Assembly (NCBI GenBank): GCA_030527825.1
Contig: JAUNAC010000001.1
Span: forward strand, 1,079,464 to 1,143,463
Direction: 5' to 3'
DNA from: Lautropia sp.
Lineage (GTDB): Bacteria > Pseudomonadota > Gammaproteobacteria > Burkholderiales > Burkholderiaceae_E
Length of the DNA: 64,000 nt
This document shows positions 46,889-57,952 of this stretch, in pieces. Numbering within the stretch: position 1 is the first letter of the stretch; each line of letters opens with the position of its first letter. Under the pieces are notes generated by a model. The model searched no databases, was not told where the DNA came from, and saw only the letters and a list, made by a program, of their open reading frames with translations. Made by a program: the position numbers and the translations under genes.

Positions 46889-47566
46889 ATGAACACACCC
46901 ATGGCCTCTGCTTCTGTGCCTGTGCAAATTCTGGTTCTGCTGGTTGCCTACCTGATCGGTTCGGTTTCTTTTGGCGTTGTTGTCAGCCGTATGATGGGGC
47001 TGGCCGATCCCCACACCTACGGTTCCGGCAATCCGGGGGCCACCAACGTTCTGCGCACCGGCAACAAGAAGGCTGCCCTGTTCACCCTGCTGGGGGACGT
47101 GGGCAAGGGTGTTGTCGTGGTGGTGCTGGCGCGCTGTCTGGCCTCTTTCCTGGGGCTCTCGGACATGACCATCATGCTGGCGGGGCTGGCCGCCTTTGTC
47201 GGGCACCTGTATCCGGTGTTCCATGGTTTCAAGGGGGGCAAGGGGGTTGCAACCGCCGGGGGTGTGCTCCTGGCCCTTAACCCATGGCATGGCATGGCTG
47301 TACTGGCCACCTGGCTGGCTGTCGCCTTTGTCTCGCGCTATTCTTCGCTGGCGGCGATTGTTGCCGCCGTGATGGCTCCCATTTACTGGCAGCTTTTCTA
47401 TGGCATCGATGCCCGAGCCCTGGTTGTGCTGGTTATCGCGGCCTTATTGATCTGGCGGCACCGTGAAAACATTGGCCGGCTCATTGCCGGGAAAGAGTCC
47501 AGAATCGGCGGCAAGAAAGACAGCCAGCGCCAGAAATATCCGCCGCCGAGGGTCGGGGGACACTGA
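46889..47566 (+). CDS. plsY: Acyl-phosphate:glycerol-3-phosphate acyltransferase PlsY
   Basis: First committed acyltransferase of phospholipid synthesis, an inner-membrane protein of 225 residues with about five helices. The three PlsY motifs are visible: [11 protein letters not shown] with [12 protein letters not shown], then [18 protein letters not shown]. The start could be 46889 or 46901. A hydrophilic C-terminal tail of about 30 residues exceeds the usual length. It is convergent with tsaD. Confidence 0.94.
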   Translation: MNTPMASASVPVQILVLLVAYLIGSVSFGVVVSRMMGLADPHTYGSGNPGATNVLRTGNKKAALFTLLGDVGKGVVVVVLARCLASFLGLSDMTIMLAGLAAFVGHLYPVFHGFKGGKGVATAGGVLLALNPWHGMAVLATWLAVAFVSRYSSLAAIVAAVMAPIYWQLFYGIDARALVVLVIAALLIWRHRENIGRLIAGKESRIGGKKDSQRQKYPPPRVGGH

Positions 47567-47624
47567 TTTTTCCGGGGAACCCCCTGGCCAATGTGAGCTC
47601 CGTGTCCGAGACCTTTTCCCCGCT

Positions 47625-48713
47625 TCACAGGGGCGCCAGCTCTTCCAGTGGCCAGCGGGGGCGGACATCGAAATGCAAGGGGTTCGTGTCATCAGTTTCG
47701 GGTGAGGGGACGGACGTTCCTGGGGATGTTTTCCGGGCAGCCGCTGTCAGGCGCAGGGCGGCGGCATGGGCGATCATGGCCCCGTTGTCGGTGCATAGTG
47801 CCAGGGGAGGGCAGTGCACACGCAGCGCCGCACGGTCTGCGGGCCAGTCCTGTTCTGCCCTGGCTAGTTTGGCCCGCAGCCGGTGATTGGCGCTGACCCC
47901 CCCTGAAATCACCAGTCGTGACAGGCCCGTCAGCTGCAAGGCTTTCAGGGATTTGGCTACCAGTACATCCGTGATGGCTTCTTCCACTTCCCGGGCCAGA
48001 TCGGGAAGGTGCGCCACCGGCAGCCCCCGTTTGACCTGGGTGAGCACGGCCGTTTTCAGCCCGCTGAAGCTGAAGTCCAGATCATCGCTTTTCAGTTTCG
48101 GGCGCGGCAGTGTGAAATGAGGGGCATCCGGGCGGGTCGGGTTGGCACGCCGGGCCAGTTCGGACAGCGCGGGGCCCCCGGGGTAGCCCAGCCCCAGCAG
48201 CTTGGCACTCTTGTCAAAGGCTTCGCCAGCGGCATCATCGACAGTCTCTCCCAGCAGCACATAGCGCCCCAGACCGTCTGCCCGCAGCAATTGGGTGTGT
48301 CCGCCCGACACAAGCAGCGCCACGAACGGGAAGGCAGGCGGGTTGTCCGACAGAAGCGGCGAAAGCAGATGCCCTTCCAGATGATGGATGCCCATCACCG
48401 GGCGCCCCAATGACAGCGCAAGCGCCGTGGCGACCGAGGCGCCTACCAGCAGCGCACCCGCCAGCCCGGGACCCTGGGTATAGGCAATAGCATCAATGGC
48501 GGTCAGCGGTCGGTCCGCATCGGCCATGACCTGCTCCAGCAGTGGTATCAGGCGCTCGATGTGATCGCGCGAGGCCAGTTCGGGCACGACGCCGCCATAA
48601 CGGTCATGCATGGCGACTTGCGAATGCAGTGCCTGGGCCAGCAGCCCGTGTTCGGCATCATACAAGGCAACTCCGGTTTCATCACAGGACGTTTCGATTC
48701 CCAGTACCAGCAT
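47625..48713 (-). CDS. tsaD: tRNA N6-adenosine threonylcarbamoyltransferase TsaD
   Basis: Catalytic subunit of t6A formation, 362 residues. [11 protein letters not shown] opens the ASKHA fold. The metal-binding HHLEGH, the VSGGHTQL stretch and the [11 protein letters not shown] segment are diagnostic. Start 48713 gives the family N-terminus; the frame runs open to 48800 without similarity. The C-terminus has about 25 extra residues. It is divergent from the flavoprotein gene that follows and lies 59 bases from convergent plsY. Confidence 0.95.
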   Translation of the reverse strand: MLVLGIETSCDETGVALYDAEHGLLAQALHSQVAMHDRYGGVVPELASRDHIERLIPLLEQVMADADRPLTAIDAIAYTQGPGLAGALLVGASVATALALSLGRPVMGIHHLEGHLLSPLLSDNPPAFPFVALLVSGGHTQLLRADGLGRYVLLGETVDDAAGEAFDKSAKLLGLGYPGGPALSELARRANPTRPDAPHFTLPRPKLKSDDLDFSFSGLKTAVLTQVKRGLPVAHLPDLAREVEEAITDVLVAKSLKALQLTGLSRLVISGGVSANHRLRAKLARAEQDWPADRAALRVHCPPLALCTDNGAMIAHAAALRLTAAARKTSPGTSVPSPETDDTNPLHFDVRPRWPLEELAPL

Positions 48714-48831
48714 GGCAGTCTGTCGTGTCTTGGCACATTGTTGTGTTCCGGGGGCGATGATACGCTGTCGGCCCGAGTGGCTGGTGACAAGGTCGGGCAA
48801 GCCGGTATGACTCGCGTAACTGGGCAGAGCA

Positions 48832-50220
48832 ATGGAACAATGGGACGTGATTGTGCTGGGGGCTGGGGCCGCAGGGCTATACAGTGCCGGGCAGATGGGT
48901 ATGCGGGGCCTGAAGGTGCTGGTGCTGGATCATGCCCGTCGCATTGGCGAAAAAATCCGGATTTCCGGCGGGGGGCGCTGTAACTTCACCAATCTCAACG
49001 GAGCCGACCCGAACCGCTACCTCAGTCGGGATCCGCGTTTTGCCCGCCACGCACTGAAGGCTCATCCACCGGAACGCTTCATCGCGCGCCTGCGCGCGGC
49101 CAGGATCGGGTTTCACGAGAAGCATCTGGGCCAGCTGTTCTGTGATGGATCCAGCCAGGAGATCATCAAGCTCCTGCTTGATGAGTGTGGGCGCGGCAGG
49201 GTGCAGATCCGCTATCCGGTTACCTTGCAGGAAATCAGCCGGCTGGACGATGCCGCGTCATGCAGTCGCTTTCGTGTGCTTGCCTCCGATGAGGTGCACC
49301 AGACATCGGCCCTGGTGGTCGCCACGGGTGGGCTTTCAATTCCCGCCATCGGTGCCAGCAACTTCGCCTGGCGACTGGCGCAGCAATGGGGCATCCCCAC
49401 GGAGCCCCCTCAACCTGGTCTGGTACCGCTGACGCTGACGGCCGCCGCTTGGCAGCCCTTTGCCGCGTTATCCGGTGTAGCTCTGCCGGTAGCTGTCTCG
49501 GTGTCGTCTGGCGCCGATGCCGGATATGTGCACAGCCGCTGTGTCCGCTTCGAGGATGATCTGCTGTTTACGCACCGCGGCCTGTCTGGCCCGGCCATTC
49601 TGCAGATTTCCAGCTACTGGCAGGCCGGGCAGCCCTTGGTGCTGGATCTCTTGCCCGGGATGGGCGATCTGGCGCCGTGGCTGCTGGATCTGAAGCATGC
49701 CCGCACAGTGCTGCGGTACCCGCCGGATTCAGGCCCGCGCGGCCCGGGATTGCCGCCGCAGCATCTCCAGCTTGGTACCGTGCTGGCCAGCCATTTGCCT
49801 GCACGCCTTGCCCGTACCTGGCTCGACCGTGCAGTGGCACTGTCGGGCAGCCTGATGCCCGATGAGGTGGCATCCTCTCTGGCCGGTTTGTCTGATGCCA
49901 GCCGGTTGGCGGAAACTGGTGATACCCGTCTGCGTCAACTGGCGCAGGCCATAAAACATTGGCCACTGCGACCCGCTGGCACCGAGGGCTACCGCAAAGC
50001 CGAAGTGACTACCGGTGGCATTGCCACTGCGGCGCTCGATCCTCATACCCTGCAGGCCCATGCTGTGCCGGGTAGTTACTGGATCGGGGAGGCAGTGGAT
50101 GTGACCGGGTGGCTGGGAGGATACAATTTTCAATGGGCCTGGGCGTCTGCGCATGCCGCTGCATCCGGTATTGTTGCCCACCATGCCAGTCGCAATCGCC
50201 AGCTGTCCGGCCGTCGTTGA
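48832..50220 (+). CDS. HI0933-family FAD/NAD(P)-dependent flavoprotein
   Basis: Cytoplasmic flavoprotein of 462 residues. The dinucleotide-binding motif [14 protein letters not shown] is at the N-terminus, followed by the family signature [15 protein letters not shown] at about residue 43. [15 protein letters not shown] and VTTGGI...[19 protein letters not shown] near the end are also typical. The biochemical role of this family is not established. The start is behind a gggcagagcaATG context with only a weak ribosome-binding site. Confidence 0.88.
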   Translation: MEQWDVIVLGAGAAGLYSAGQMGMRGLKVLVLDHARRIGEKIRISGGGRCNFTNLNGADPNRYLSRDPRFARHALKAHPPERFIARLRAARIGFHEKHLGQLFCDGSSQEIIKLLLDECGRGRVQIRYPVTLQEISRLDDAASCSRFRVLASDEVHQTSALVVATGGLSIPAIGASNFAWRLAQQWGIPTEPPQPGLVPLTLTAAAWQPFAALSGVALPVAVSVSSGADAGYVHSRCVRFEDDLLFTHRGLSGPAILQISSYWQAGQPLVLDLLPGMGDLAPWLLDLKHARTVLRYPPDSGPRGPGLPPQHLQLGTVLASHLPARLARTWLDRAVALSGSLMPDEVASSLAGLSDASRLAETGDTRLRQLAQAIKHWPLRPAGTEGYRKAEVTTGGIATAALDPHTLQAHAVPGSYWIGEAVDVTGWLGGYNFQWAWASAHAAASGIVAHHASRNRQLSGRR

Positions 50221-50237
50221 CTGATTGCATATCCAGC

Positions 50238-50267
50238 TTGGCAAGTGCCTGTTCCCGAGGCTATAAT
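50238..50267 (+). promoter_or_regulatory. Sigma-70 promoter of the rpsU operon
   Basis: TTGGCA (50238-50243) and a perfect TATAAT (50262-50267) are separated by 18 bases. Transcription would begin near 50274, about 45 bases before rpsU. Confidence 0.75.
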
Positions 50268-50319
50268 TGCCGACTAGCCATCATTACCCATTTCACATCA
50301 TTTCAAGGAAGGTTTTTTC

Positions 50320-50532
50320 ATGCCATTGGTCCGAGTCAAGGAAAACGAGCCGTTTGACGTTGCCCTGCGGCGCTTCAAGCGAACCATTGAAAAGACCGGG
50401 CTGCTCACCGAGCTGCGTGCGCGTGAGTTTTATGAAAAACCGACTGCAGAGCGCAAGCGCAAGAAATCAGCCGCCGTCAAACGTCATCACAAACGTCTGC
50501 GCAGCCAGATGCTGCCCAAGAAAAAATACTGA
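50320..50532 (+). CDS. rpsU: 30S ribosomal protein S21
   Basis: Ribosomal protein of 70 residues, basic, with [18 protein letters not shown] at the N-terminus and a Lys/Arg-rich end. A strong aaggaagg ribosome-binding site precedes it. First gene of the macromolecular synthesis operon. Confidence 0.97.
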   Translation: MPLVRVKENEPFDVALRRFKRTIEKTGLLTELRAREFYEKPTAERKRKKSAAVKRHHKRLRSQMLPKKKY

Positions 50533-50644
50533 TTTCCCGGCGTTTTGCCGATTGCACCCCGTCTTTCCGGATGGTGGTGCAGGCGCTGTTCTGCGTCGTG
50601 TTCAGACATACCCTGTTGCACGGGCTGCCTAGCCCGATAGCTCT

Positions 50645-51103
50645 ATGAATACAGCAACCGATCTCAGAACCCGGATAGACGCCGACATGAAAGCTGCGAT
50701 GCGGGCGCGGGAGAAAGTGCGTCTTGGGGCTTTGCGGCTGCTGCTGGCGGCCATCAAGCAGAAAGAAGTTGATGAGCGCATCCAGCTGGACGATGCGCAG
50801 GTGTTGTCAATCATTGAAAAGCTTTCCAAGCAGCGCAGGGACTCCATAGCGCAGTTCGACAAGGCTGGGCGGGTTGAGCTGGCCAATCAGGAGCGTGCCG
50901 AGCTGGCGGTCCTGGATGCCTATCGCCCTCCGCAGGCCGATGCCGCGCAGATCAGCATGGTGATCGAGTCGGCCATGGCTGAAACGGCTGCCCAGGGGTT
51001 GGCGGATATGGGCAAGGTGATGGCTATTGTCAAGGGCCGTCTCGCCGGTCAGGCAGACCTGGCTGCAGTCTCTTCGATGGTACGGGCGCGTCTGTCTGCC
51101 TGA
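50645..51103 (+). CDS. yqeY: GatB/YqeY domain-containing protein
   Basis: Soluble protein of 152 residues of the YqeY family, related to the tail domain of GatB from the tRNA amidotransferase. RIDADMKAAMRAREKVRLGALRLLLAAIK at the N-terminus and LADMGKVMAIVKGRLAGQADLAAVS near the end are typical. Its role is not well defined; an effect on tRNA-dependent amidation is presumed. Burkholderiales commonly place it between rpsU and dnaG, as here. Confidence 0.92.
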   Translation: MNTATDLRTRIDADMKAAMRAREKVRLGALRLLLAAIKQKEVDERIQLDDAQVLSIIEKLSKQRRDSIAQFDKAGRVELANQERAELAVLDAYRPPQADAAQISMVIESAMAETAAQGLADMGKVMAIVKGRLAGQADLAAVSSMVRARLSA

Positions 51104-51124
51104 GACAGGCCCCCCCATGCTGGT

Positions 51125-53050
51125 TTGATCCCGCAATCATTCATCCAGGAACTGCTGGCCAGAGTCGATATCGTCGATGTGGTGGGCAAGGCAGTCAAGT
51201 TGCGCAAAGCCGGCGCCAACTATCAAGGTCTGTGTCCTTTTCATAACGAAAAATCCCCGTCATTTTCAGTCTCGCCGACCAAACAGTTTTACCATTGTTT
51301 TGGCTGCGGGGCGCATGGCTCGGCCATCCGCTTTCTCATGGAACATCATGGTTTGGGCTTTGTTGATGCAGTTCATGAGCTCGCACGTGATGTGGGTCTG
51401 ACCGTTCCGGAGACCAGCGGAAATGACCAGGCCGACATGGCCCGCAAGGCCCGGCAGCAGGGGCTGTCTGAATGGCTGGACATGGCTGCACGTTATTACC
51501 GTATGCGTCTCAAGGTAACCCCAGAGGCGGTCGCCTATCTGAAAGCACGGGGCGTGACCGGCGAAACAGCCCGTCGCTTCGGACTGGGCTATGCGCCGGG
51601 CAACTGGCGGAATCTGGAAGGCACATTGCCCGATTACGCGGCAGAGGAGGCGGTCCAGTCCGGGTTGGTCATCGCTGCCGAGGGGGGAAAGCGCTATGAC
51701 CGTTTCCGCGAGCGGATCATGTTTCCGATTCGCAACCCGCGCGGCATGGTCATTGGCTTTGGCGGGCGGGTCATGGGACAGGGTGAACCCAAGTACCTCA
51801 ATTCCCCGGAAGGGCCGCTTTTCTCCAAAGGCCATGAGCTTTACGGTTTGTTCGAAGCGCGCGAAGGCATCCGTACGGCTGGCCGTGTGCTGGTTGTGGA
51901 AGGATACATGGATGTGGTCATGCTGCATCAGCACGGCTGCGGGTATGCTGTAGCGACGCTGGGCACTGCTACCACAGCCATGCATCTGGGCAAGCTGCTG
52001 CGTCTGACTGACCGGATCGTCTTCGCGTTTGATGGCGATCAGGCTGGCCGACGAGCGGCCTGGCGTGCCCTGGAAAATGCATTGCCGCTGCTCTCGGATG
52101 CCAAGCGGCTGGATTTTCTGTTTCTGCCTCCTGAGCATGACCCCGACAGCTACGTTCAGACAGAAGGACTGGACGCTTTCGAGGCGAAGGTGCAGGCGGC
52201 TTTGCCGCTGTCCGCCTTTCTGCTGCGGGAGCTGTCCAGTCGGGTCGACATCGCCACGCCGGAGGGGCGAGCGCAGATGCAGGCCGAACTGAAGCCGCTG
52301 GTGCAACAAATGCCGGACATTGCGCTGCGAACCCAGATCCTGGTCGACATGGCGGGGCGCCTGGGCCTGCCCATGGAAGAACTGGCCGTCTACTGCGGTC
52401 TGAAGCTGGCACGTCCGAATGCATCATTTTCACCACAGCGCCAGGGAAATGGCAGACCGCTCCCCCGGCGCCCTGAAGGGGCGGGGCGGGAGGGTACGTA
52501 TGCCCGGACAGGCACGGCCACAGCCCATCCGCAGGGGGGGGCTCATGGGCTCCAGGAGGCGGCCGCCCGTGTTCCGCGTGCCGGTGGCAGCAGACCCGGC
52601 ATCTCAGGTGCCCACCGGATGCGTCCAGAGCCTCCCACCCTTCAGCAGCGCCTCTGTCTATTGCTGGCCTATTACCCGGCTCTGGCACATGAGCCCCTGG
52701 AGGACACGGATCTGTTGCCCCAGGTGTTGCTGGATTGGCGGAAACTCCTGGCGTCATTGCCCACCGGGGCTCATTTTGCGTCGGTGCTTGCCGAGGTCCG
52801 TGCCCGCGCACCCAGGACGGCTGATTTCATTGAGGGGCTTGACCGTCGCGATGCGGGCGTCATGGCAGGCATGGGTTATGAAGAAGCGCGCATTGACTAT
52901 CTGGATGCACTCGATCGGATTCGTCTTGACCAGGCACGTCGAGAAGTCATCCAGGTCGTGAGCCAGGGGCTTGACGAAGGGGGGGGGCGACCCCGATATG
53001 CTGAACTGATGGCGGTGATCAAGCGTCTATCGGCGAAAGGGGCGGGCTGA
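51125..53050 (+). CDS. dnaG: DNA primase DnaG
   Basis: Synthesises RNA primers at replication forks, 641 residues (E. coli 581). The zinc finger [13 protein letters not shown]...FYHCFGCG starts at about residue 38. The TOPRIM core has [13 protein letters not shown] and [13 protein letters not shown]-terminal helicase-binding domain lies at about 500-640. A Gly/Pro/Arg-rich linker of about 55 residues (near 440-495) explains the extra length. The start is TTG at 51125, because [20 protein letters not shown] is exactly the family N-terminus and no ATG or GTG fits. Confidence 0.95.
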   Translation: MIPQSFIQELLARVDIVDVVGKAVKLRKAGANYQGLCPFHNEKSPSFSVSPTKQFYHCFGCGAHGSAIRFLMEHHGLGFVDAVHELARDVGLTVPETSGNDQADMARKARQQGLSEWLDMAARYYRMRLKVTPEAVAYLKARGVTGETARRFGLGYAPGNWRNLEGTLPDYAAEEAVQSGLVIAAEGGKRYDRFRERIMFPIRNPRGMVIGFGGRVMGQGEPKYLNSPEGPLFSKGHELYGLFEAREGIRTAGRVLVVEGYMDVVMLHQHGCGYAVATLGTATTAMHLGKLLRLTDRIVFAFDGDQAGRRAAWRALENALPLLSDAKRLDFLFLPPEHDPDSYVQTEGLDAFEAKVQAALPLSAFLLRELSSRVDIATPEGRAQMQAELKPLVQQMPDIALRTQILVDMAGRLGLPMEELAVYCGLKLARPNASFSPQRQGNGRPLPRRPEGAGREGTYARTGTATAHPQGGAHGLQEAAARVPRAGGSRPGISGAHRMRPEPPTLQQRLCLLLAYYPALAHEPLEDTDLLPQVLLDWRKLLASLPTGAHFASVLAEVRARAPRTADFIEGLDRRDAGVMAGMGYEEARIDYLDALDRIRLDQARREVIQVVSQGLDEGGGRPRYAELMAVIKRLSAKGAG

Positions 53051-53051
53051 T

Positions 53052-55466
53052 ATGATTAAAGGTTCAAGGCGGGAATCCAACGTGGCAAAAGAAACAGCAA
53101 AAACTCAGGAAGAAAAGGTGGGCAAGGCGGGCAAAGTAACGTCGGCTGAAACGGCATCGGCCGTTGACGGTGTGTCCGGCGCGAAATCCGCGAAATCGAC
53201 CCGGTCGGAAAAGTCCGGGGCGGCCGACAAACCGGTACGTGCCAAAGCCGCCAAGGCGGAAAAAACGGTCAAGACCAGCAAGACGGCCAAGACCGGCAAA
53301 ACTGTCAAGGCCGACAGTGCTGGCGAGGAAGCGAAGCCGGCCAAGGCCAAAAAGGCAGATGGTGCCCGCAAGCCGGCCAAGAAGACAGCAGGCCGGAAAA
53401 AGGCCGCCGACAAGTCTTCCAGTGCTGATCTGGAAGATGATGATGGCTTCGAGGAGGGTGGTGACTATGACATGGTCGCTACCGATGACGACGATGCCGA
53501 TCTGAGCAGTGATGATGATGCGGTTGATGACGATGTTCCTGCCGTTCCCGTCAAGGGCAGCCGGGGCCGGGACAAGCGCTCCAAGGAAAAGGCGCTCATC
53601 AAGGAAGCGCTGGCCAGCGTCAAGCAGGGCGTTACCGAAGAGGAAATGGAGGCCCGCCGCAGCCGCCTGCGCCAGCTGATCAAGCTGGGCAAGGAGCGCG
53701 GTTTCGTCACGTATGCCGAAATCAATGACCACCTGCCGGAGGGGCTGACCGAAGTCGAAGCGATCGACTCCATGATCGGCACCTTCAGTGACATGGGCAT
53801 TTCGGTGTATGAGCAGGCGCCTGACACTGACTCGCTGCTGCTGAATGACCGGACCGTGACCTCTTCGGACGATGATACCGAGGAGGAAGCGGAAGCGGCC
53901 CTGTCGTCGGTTGACTCGGAGTTTGGCCGTACCACGGACCCGGTCCGGATGTACATGCGGGAAATGGGCTCGGTTGAGCTGCTGACCCGCGAGGGCGAAA
54001 TTGTCATCGCCAAGAAGATCGAAGAAGGTCTGAAAGACATGATGCAGGCCATCTCCGCCTGCCCGACCACCATCGCGGAGGTGCTGGATCAGGCCGAGAA
54101 GGTCAGCACCGGGCAGTTGCGTGTCGATGAAATTGTCGATGGCCTGCTTGACCCCGATGCAGACGACCAGGAAATGTCCTTCGGCCCCTCGCGTGCCGAC
54201 AGCGATGACGACGACGAGGCCACCCTCGCGGCGATGAACAACGCCAAGCTGGAAGAGCTCAAGGAAGAGTCCCTGTCACGCTTTGCCAGCATCGCTCAGT
54301 CATTTGAGCAGATGCGCGAGTCGCTGGAAGCCGAAGGCTACAAGTCGCCCGCCTATCTGGCGGCTCAGGAAGCCGTGCAGCGGCAGCTGATGTCCATCCG
54401 TTTTACCGCCAAGGTGGTCGAAAAACTGTGCGACATGCTGCGCAGCCAGGTGGATGAGGTCCGCACGGTCGAACGGACCATCCTGGATATTTGCGTCAAT
54501 CGTGTGGGGATGGCGCGCGAGCATTTCATCAAGCGCTTCCCCGGCAATGAAACCAACCTGGCGTGGGTCGACAGCGAACTGGCCAGCCAGCCCGCCTATG
54601 CCGACGTGCTGGCCCGGAGCATCCCCGACATTCAGGACCTTCAGCAGAAGCTGATCGATCTGCAGGTGCGTGTCGTGCTGCCGCTGCCGGATCTGAAGGA
54701 AATCAACAAGCGGATGGCCATGGGCGAGATGAAGGCGCGCAAGGCCAAGCGGGAAATGACCGAGGCCAACCTGCGGCTGGTCATCTCCATTGCCAAGAAA
54801 TACACAAACCGCGGTCTGCAGTTCCTTGATCTCATTCAGGAAGGCAACGTTGGCCTGATGAAAGCGGTCGACAAATTCGAGTTCCGGCGCGGCTTCAAGT
54901 TTTCCACCTATGCCACCTGGTGGATCCGGCAGGCCATCACCCGCTCCATTGCCGACCAGGCGCGCACCATCCGCATTCCGGTGCACATGATCGAGACCAT
55001 CAACAAGATGAATCGCATCAGTCGCCAGATCCTTCAGGAGACCGGCATCGAGCCCGATCCGGCCACCCTGGCCGAGAAGATGGAGATGCCTGAGGACAAA
55101 ATCCGCAAGATCCTGAAGATCGCCAAGGAGCCCATCTCGATGGAAACGCCCATCGGAGATGACGACGACTCCCATCTGGGTGATTTCATTGAGGACACGA
55201 CCACACTGGCCCCTTCCGATGCGGCTCTGCATGACTCCATGCGAGACGTGGTCAAGGAGGTTCTGGACTCCCTGACCCCACGTGAGGCCAAGGTGCTGAG
55301 AATGCGCTTCGGCGTCGAGATGAGTACGGACCACACGCTGGAAGAGGTCGGCAAACAGTTCGACGTCACGCGGGAACGCATCCGCCAGATCGAGGCCAAG
55401 GCGTTGCGCAAACTGCGTCATCCAAGTCGGGCCGACAAACTTAAGAGCTTCCTGGAAGGGCAGTAG
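53052..55466 (+). CDS. rpoD: RNA polymerase sigma factor RpoD (sigma-70)
   Basis: Primary sigma factor, 804 residues. Region 1.1 is at about 190-270, region 1.2 has [21 protein letters not shown], region 2 includes [26 protein letters not shown] and [15 protein letters not shown], and region 4 ends with the helix-turn-helix [18 protein letters not shown]. The first ~120 residues are a Lys/Ala-rich, low-complexity head followed by acidic Asp-rich runs, seen in other Burkholderiales. A GTG at 53082 is an alternative start. It begins 1 base after the dnaG stop. Confidence 0.97.
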   Translation: MIKGSRRESNVAKETAKTQEEKVGKAGKVTSAETASAVDGVSGAKSAKSTRSEKSGAADKPVRAKAAKAEKTVKTSKTAKTGKTVKADSAGEEAKPAKAKKADGARKPAKKTAGRKKAADKSSSADLEDDDGFEEGGDYDMVATDDDDADLSSDDDAVDDDVPAVPVKGSRGRDKRSKEKALIKEALASVKQGVTEEEMEARRSRLRQLIKLGKERGFVTYAEINDHLPEGLTEVEAIDSMIGTFSDMGISVYEQAPDTDSLLLNDRTVTSSDDDTEEEAEAALSSVDSEFGRTTDPVRMYMREMGSVELLTREGEIVIAKKIEEGLKDMMQAISACPTTIAEVLDQAEKVSTGQLRVDEIVDGLLDPDADDQEMSFGPSRADSDDDDEATLAAMNNAKLEELKEESLSRFASIAQSFEQMRESLEAEGYKSPAYLAAQEAVQRQLMSIRFTAKVVEKLCDMLRSQVDEVRTVERTILDICVNRVGMAREHFIKRFPGNETNLAWVDSELASQPAYADVLARSIPDIQDLQQKLIDLQVRVVLPLPDLKEINKRMAMGEMKARKAKREMTEANLRLVISIAKKYTNRGLQFLDLIQEGNVGLMKAVDKFEFRRGFKFSTYATWWIRQAITRSIADQARTIRIPVHMIETINKMNRISRQILQETGIEPDPATLAEKMEMPEDKIRKILKIAKEPISMETPIGDDDDSHLGDFIEDTTTLAPSDAALHDSMRDVVKEVLDSLTPREAKVLRMRFGVEMSTDHTLEEVGKQFDVTRERIRQIEAKALRKLRHPSRADKLKSFLEGQ

Positions 55467-55505
55467 CGGGTCAGTCGCAACAGATAGCACATCAGCCGTC
55501 AGTCA

Positions 55506-55540
55506 GGGGCCAGCGCATGCAGCGCTGGCCCCTTTTGTTT
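55506..55540 (+). terminator. Rho-independent terminator of the rpsU-dnaG-rpoD operon
   Basis: An 11-bp perfect stem (55506-55516 with 55522-55532, loop atgca) is followed by ccttttgttt. It lies 40 bases after the rpoD stop. Confidence 0.95.
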
Positions 55541-55743
55541 GGAATCCATCAGCGCCCCGACGGGGACATAAGGGGGGGCAGGGGAATACGGCACGCTGCA
55601 CAACCACCAGTAGTCATACAGCATCCACTCATCCCGTCAGCGTTGCGGCGCTGCCCCGCTTTCTGCAGACTGTGCTGTCAGATACATTCTGGCCATGGCT
55701 GGAATGTTCGGCGTCTGTCTATAACCGGATTGGTCTGGAGAGC

Positions 55744-56274
55744 ATGAAATTCTCGCAAGCCTCAGCGGGCTTCACCCTGCAGGAGATGCTGGTCGTCATG
55801 GCCATCACAGGGATTGTGGCTGCCATGGCCATCCCGAGTTTTCGCAACTTCGCCATTCAGCGATCGATTAGTGCGCAGATCACTGACCTGGGGTCGGCAT
55901 TGCGCCTGGCACGCTCCGAGGCCCTCAAGCGCGGTCGGGATGTCTCCATGTGCCCGACCTTGAAACCTGAGCAGGTGGCACCCGGGAAGGCCTGGTGCAA
56001 TAGCTCTAAAGCATGGGAAACCGGCTACATCATATTTATTGGCAGCTATACCAATCAGGATCAGTATATCCGGATTCAGCAGGCTTACAGCAATGGTGGC
56101 AGCATCGAAGCGGATGTCGGTGGTGCCATTCGCTTCCGCCCCAACGGGGTTCTGAAGGTGGGCGGAGCGACATCCTTCACCTTCAAGCCACCGATCAGTA
56201 AAGAGGACCCGTCCTATAAAGTCCTGCAAAAAAAGATGTGTGTGAGTTCCACCGGAGTCCTGGCACCATGCTGA
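55744..56274 (+). CDS. Type IV pilus minor pilin, FimT/FimU (GspH) family
   Basis: Prepilin-like protein of 176 residues. The class III leader MKFSQASAG is followed by FTLQEMLVVMAITGIVAAMAIPSF, with Glu at +5 for peptidase cleavage after Gly. A GspH-type beta domain follows, ending in a Cys pair (MCVSSTGVLAPC) likely to form a disulfide. It opens the minor-pilin operon that primes pilus assembly. Start 55744 gives a normal 9-residue leader; the frame is open to 55672. The 270-base gap after rpoD presumably holds the promoter. Confidence 0.88.
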   Translation: MKFSQASAGFTLQEMLVVMAITGIVAAMAIPSFRNFAIQRSISAQITDLGSALRLARSEALKRGRDVSMCPTLKPEQVAPGKAWCNSSKAWETGYIIFIGSYTNQDQYIRIQQAYSNGGSIEADVGGAIRFRPNGVLKVGGATSFTFKPPISKEDPSYKVLQKKMCVSSTGVLAPC

Positions 56275-56921
56275 ATGACAATATCCATTCTGGCCTGCGC
56301 AGCGAGCAGCCTGGTACGGCATCTGACGTGGTGCTGTCACGCAGCAGAAGCCGGGCGGCAGGCTTCGGTCAGCGGGGATCCGGGTTGATCGAAGTGCTGG
56401 TGGCCGTCATCGTCCTGTCTGTCGGCATGCTGTCCATGCTCTGGGCACAGACCCGCAGCATGGGGTTCGAGCGCACCGCAGAATTTCGCAATATTGCTGC
56501 GCGCATCGCGGATGAATATGCCGATCGCATGCGGGCCAACGTCAATATGCAGCAGAACGTTGCTCGAATCAACAGTTCTGATGCATATCTTCATGACGTC
56601 ACCTACGACCCCAAGGCCGAGGTCACGCGTTACAACGGCCCGGATTGCCTGCGGGGAACCGCCTACTGCTCGCATGAGGAGATCGCCCGGTTCGATCAAT
56701 ATGAGTTGCGCACGCTGGCGCACAACAGCCTGCCCGGTGGTGACCTGATCGTCATCAAGGATACCGGCAGTCAGTCCATCAATATCTGGGTCATGTGGCA
56801 GCAGCCAGATGTGCCGGGCCTGAATGACGAGGCCCTGTCTTCTGGCGCATTGCTGTGTCCGAGGCAGGCAAACAGCACACAAACCAAGGCGCAGTGCCTT
56901 CAGCTGGGGATGAAACTGTGA
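56268..56921 (+). CDS. pilV: Type IV pilus modification/minor pilin protein PilV
   Basis: Minor pilin of 217 residues. The prepilin site is G-SGLIEVLVAVIVLSVGMLSM with Glu at +5; Ser replaces the usual Phe at +1. The leader is long (about 40 residues, basic). A C-terminal domain with paired cysteines follows. The start at 56268 overlaps the previous stop by 7 bases, with ggag 10 bases upstream, and the stop overlaps the pilW ATG by one base (TGATG). Confidence 0.87.
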   Translation: MLNDNIHSGLRSEQPGTASDVVLSRSRSRAAGFGQRGSGLIEVLVAVIVLSVGMLSMLWAQTRSMGFERTAEFRNIAARIADEYADRMRANVNMQQNVARINSSDAYLHDVTYDPKAEVTRYNGPDCLRGTAYCSHEEIARFDQYELRTLAHNSLPGGDLIVIKDTGSQSINIWVMWQQPDVPGLNDEALSSGALLCPRQANSTQTKAQCLQLGMKL

Positions 56922-57952
56922 TGAACATGTCGGTCCACACATGTGCAGGCAGGGGCGGCCGTATGGGGGGCGAACACCGCTGGCCGCGTCAGCGGGGTTT
57001 TTCCATGATCGAGATGCTGATTTCGGTTGCCATTGGTCTCATGGTAACGGCCACGGTGCTGTATACCGTCAGCGGATCCGGGGTATCTGGCCGGAAGCAG
57101 AATGTCCAGTCGACCATGCATGATCTCGGCAATATGGCGCTGATGCAAATATCAGATCACCTGCGGATGACAGGGTTCTGGTTGCCAAGCTCAGAGGTTA
57201 TTGCCGAAGACGTGTCCTTTGGCGATGGCAGCTCCCTGTTCGGATGCCGGGGTGCATTTGATGACGACTCAGCGGTCTGGGATGCATTGGCTTGCAAACA
57301 TGCCCAGACTACCAACGCCAATGACGCCCTCGCCTTGCGTTTTCAGGTGCAACCCGGTGGGCGCAACTGGGACTGTCTGGGCAATGTGGTCTACACCCAG
57401 GAAATGGAGGCTTATGATAAAGCTCATCTTGACCAGAAGGTCAATGGCAATTCCCGTGAGAAACATAGTATTGGTCGGGAAATCCAGGAAAAGTTCTATA
57501 TAAGATCATCTGGCACCAGAACAGGAAATCCCGGCCTTTACTGTCGATCGAATGTCACGCCGGTGGAGCACGGGGTTCCGTCAGAGCAGCTTCTGATGGA
57601 TAACGTTGACCAGCTTCGCATCCGCTACGGCGTTTCACCCATCAATCCAGCGCTGCACAGTGCCAATACTGCGTTCGATGCCCCCATCCTGATTGGCCGG
57701 ACGGCTCGCTATCGGGAAGCGCAGGACATGAAAAAGGAGTGCAGAGTAGGCTCCATCACGGATAACGCCTGGTGTGCGGTGGACTCGATACGGATATGTG
57801 TCGTGATGCGCAGCGACAACAACGTCAATGAAGAAGTGGGTACACCTTATGTGGATTGTGATGGGAAGGTCCAGAGTGTCAATGACCGGCGCCTGAGACA
57901 GGCATTTTCCATGACGGTCGCCATCCGGAACAAAATCGGAGTAGCCCCATGA
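56921..57952 (+). CDS. pilW: Type IV pilus assembly protein PilW
   Basis: Minor pilin of 343 residues. After a basic leader of about 26 residues comes G-FSMIEMLISVAIGLMVTATV, with Glu at +5. The large C-terminal domain has Cys residues at GCRGAFDD, LACKHAQ, WDCLGN, YCRSN and CDGK. It follows pilV with a one-base overlap and its own stop overlaps the pilX ATG (ATGA). This tight coupling suggests stoichiometric production of the priming complex. Confidence 0.87.
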   Translation: MNMSVHTCAGRGGRMGGEHRWPRQRGFSMIEMLISVAIGLMVTATVLYTVSGSGVSGRKQNVQSTMHDLGNMALMQISDHLRMTGFWLPSSEVIAEDVSFGDGSSLFGCRGAFDDDSAVWDALACKHAQTTNANDALALRFQVQPGGRNWDCLGNVVYTQEMEAYDKAHLDQKVNGNSREKHSIGREIQEKFYIRSSGTRTGNPGLYCRSNVTPVEHGVPSEQLLMDNVDQLRIRYGVSPINPALHSANTAFDAPILIGRTARYREAQDMKKECRVGSITDNAWCAVDSIRICVVMRSDNNVNEEVGTPYVDCDGKVQSVNDRRLRQAFSMTVAIRNKIGVAP

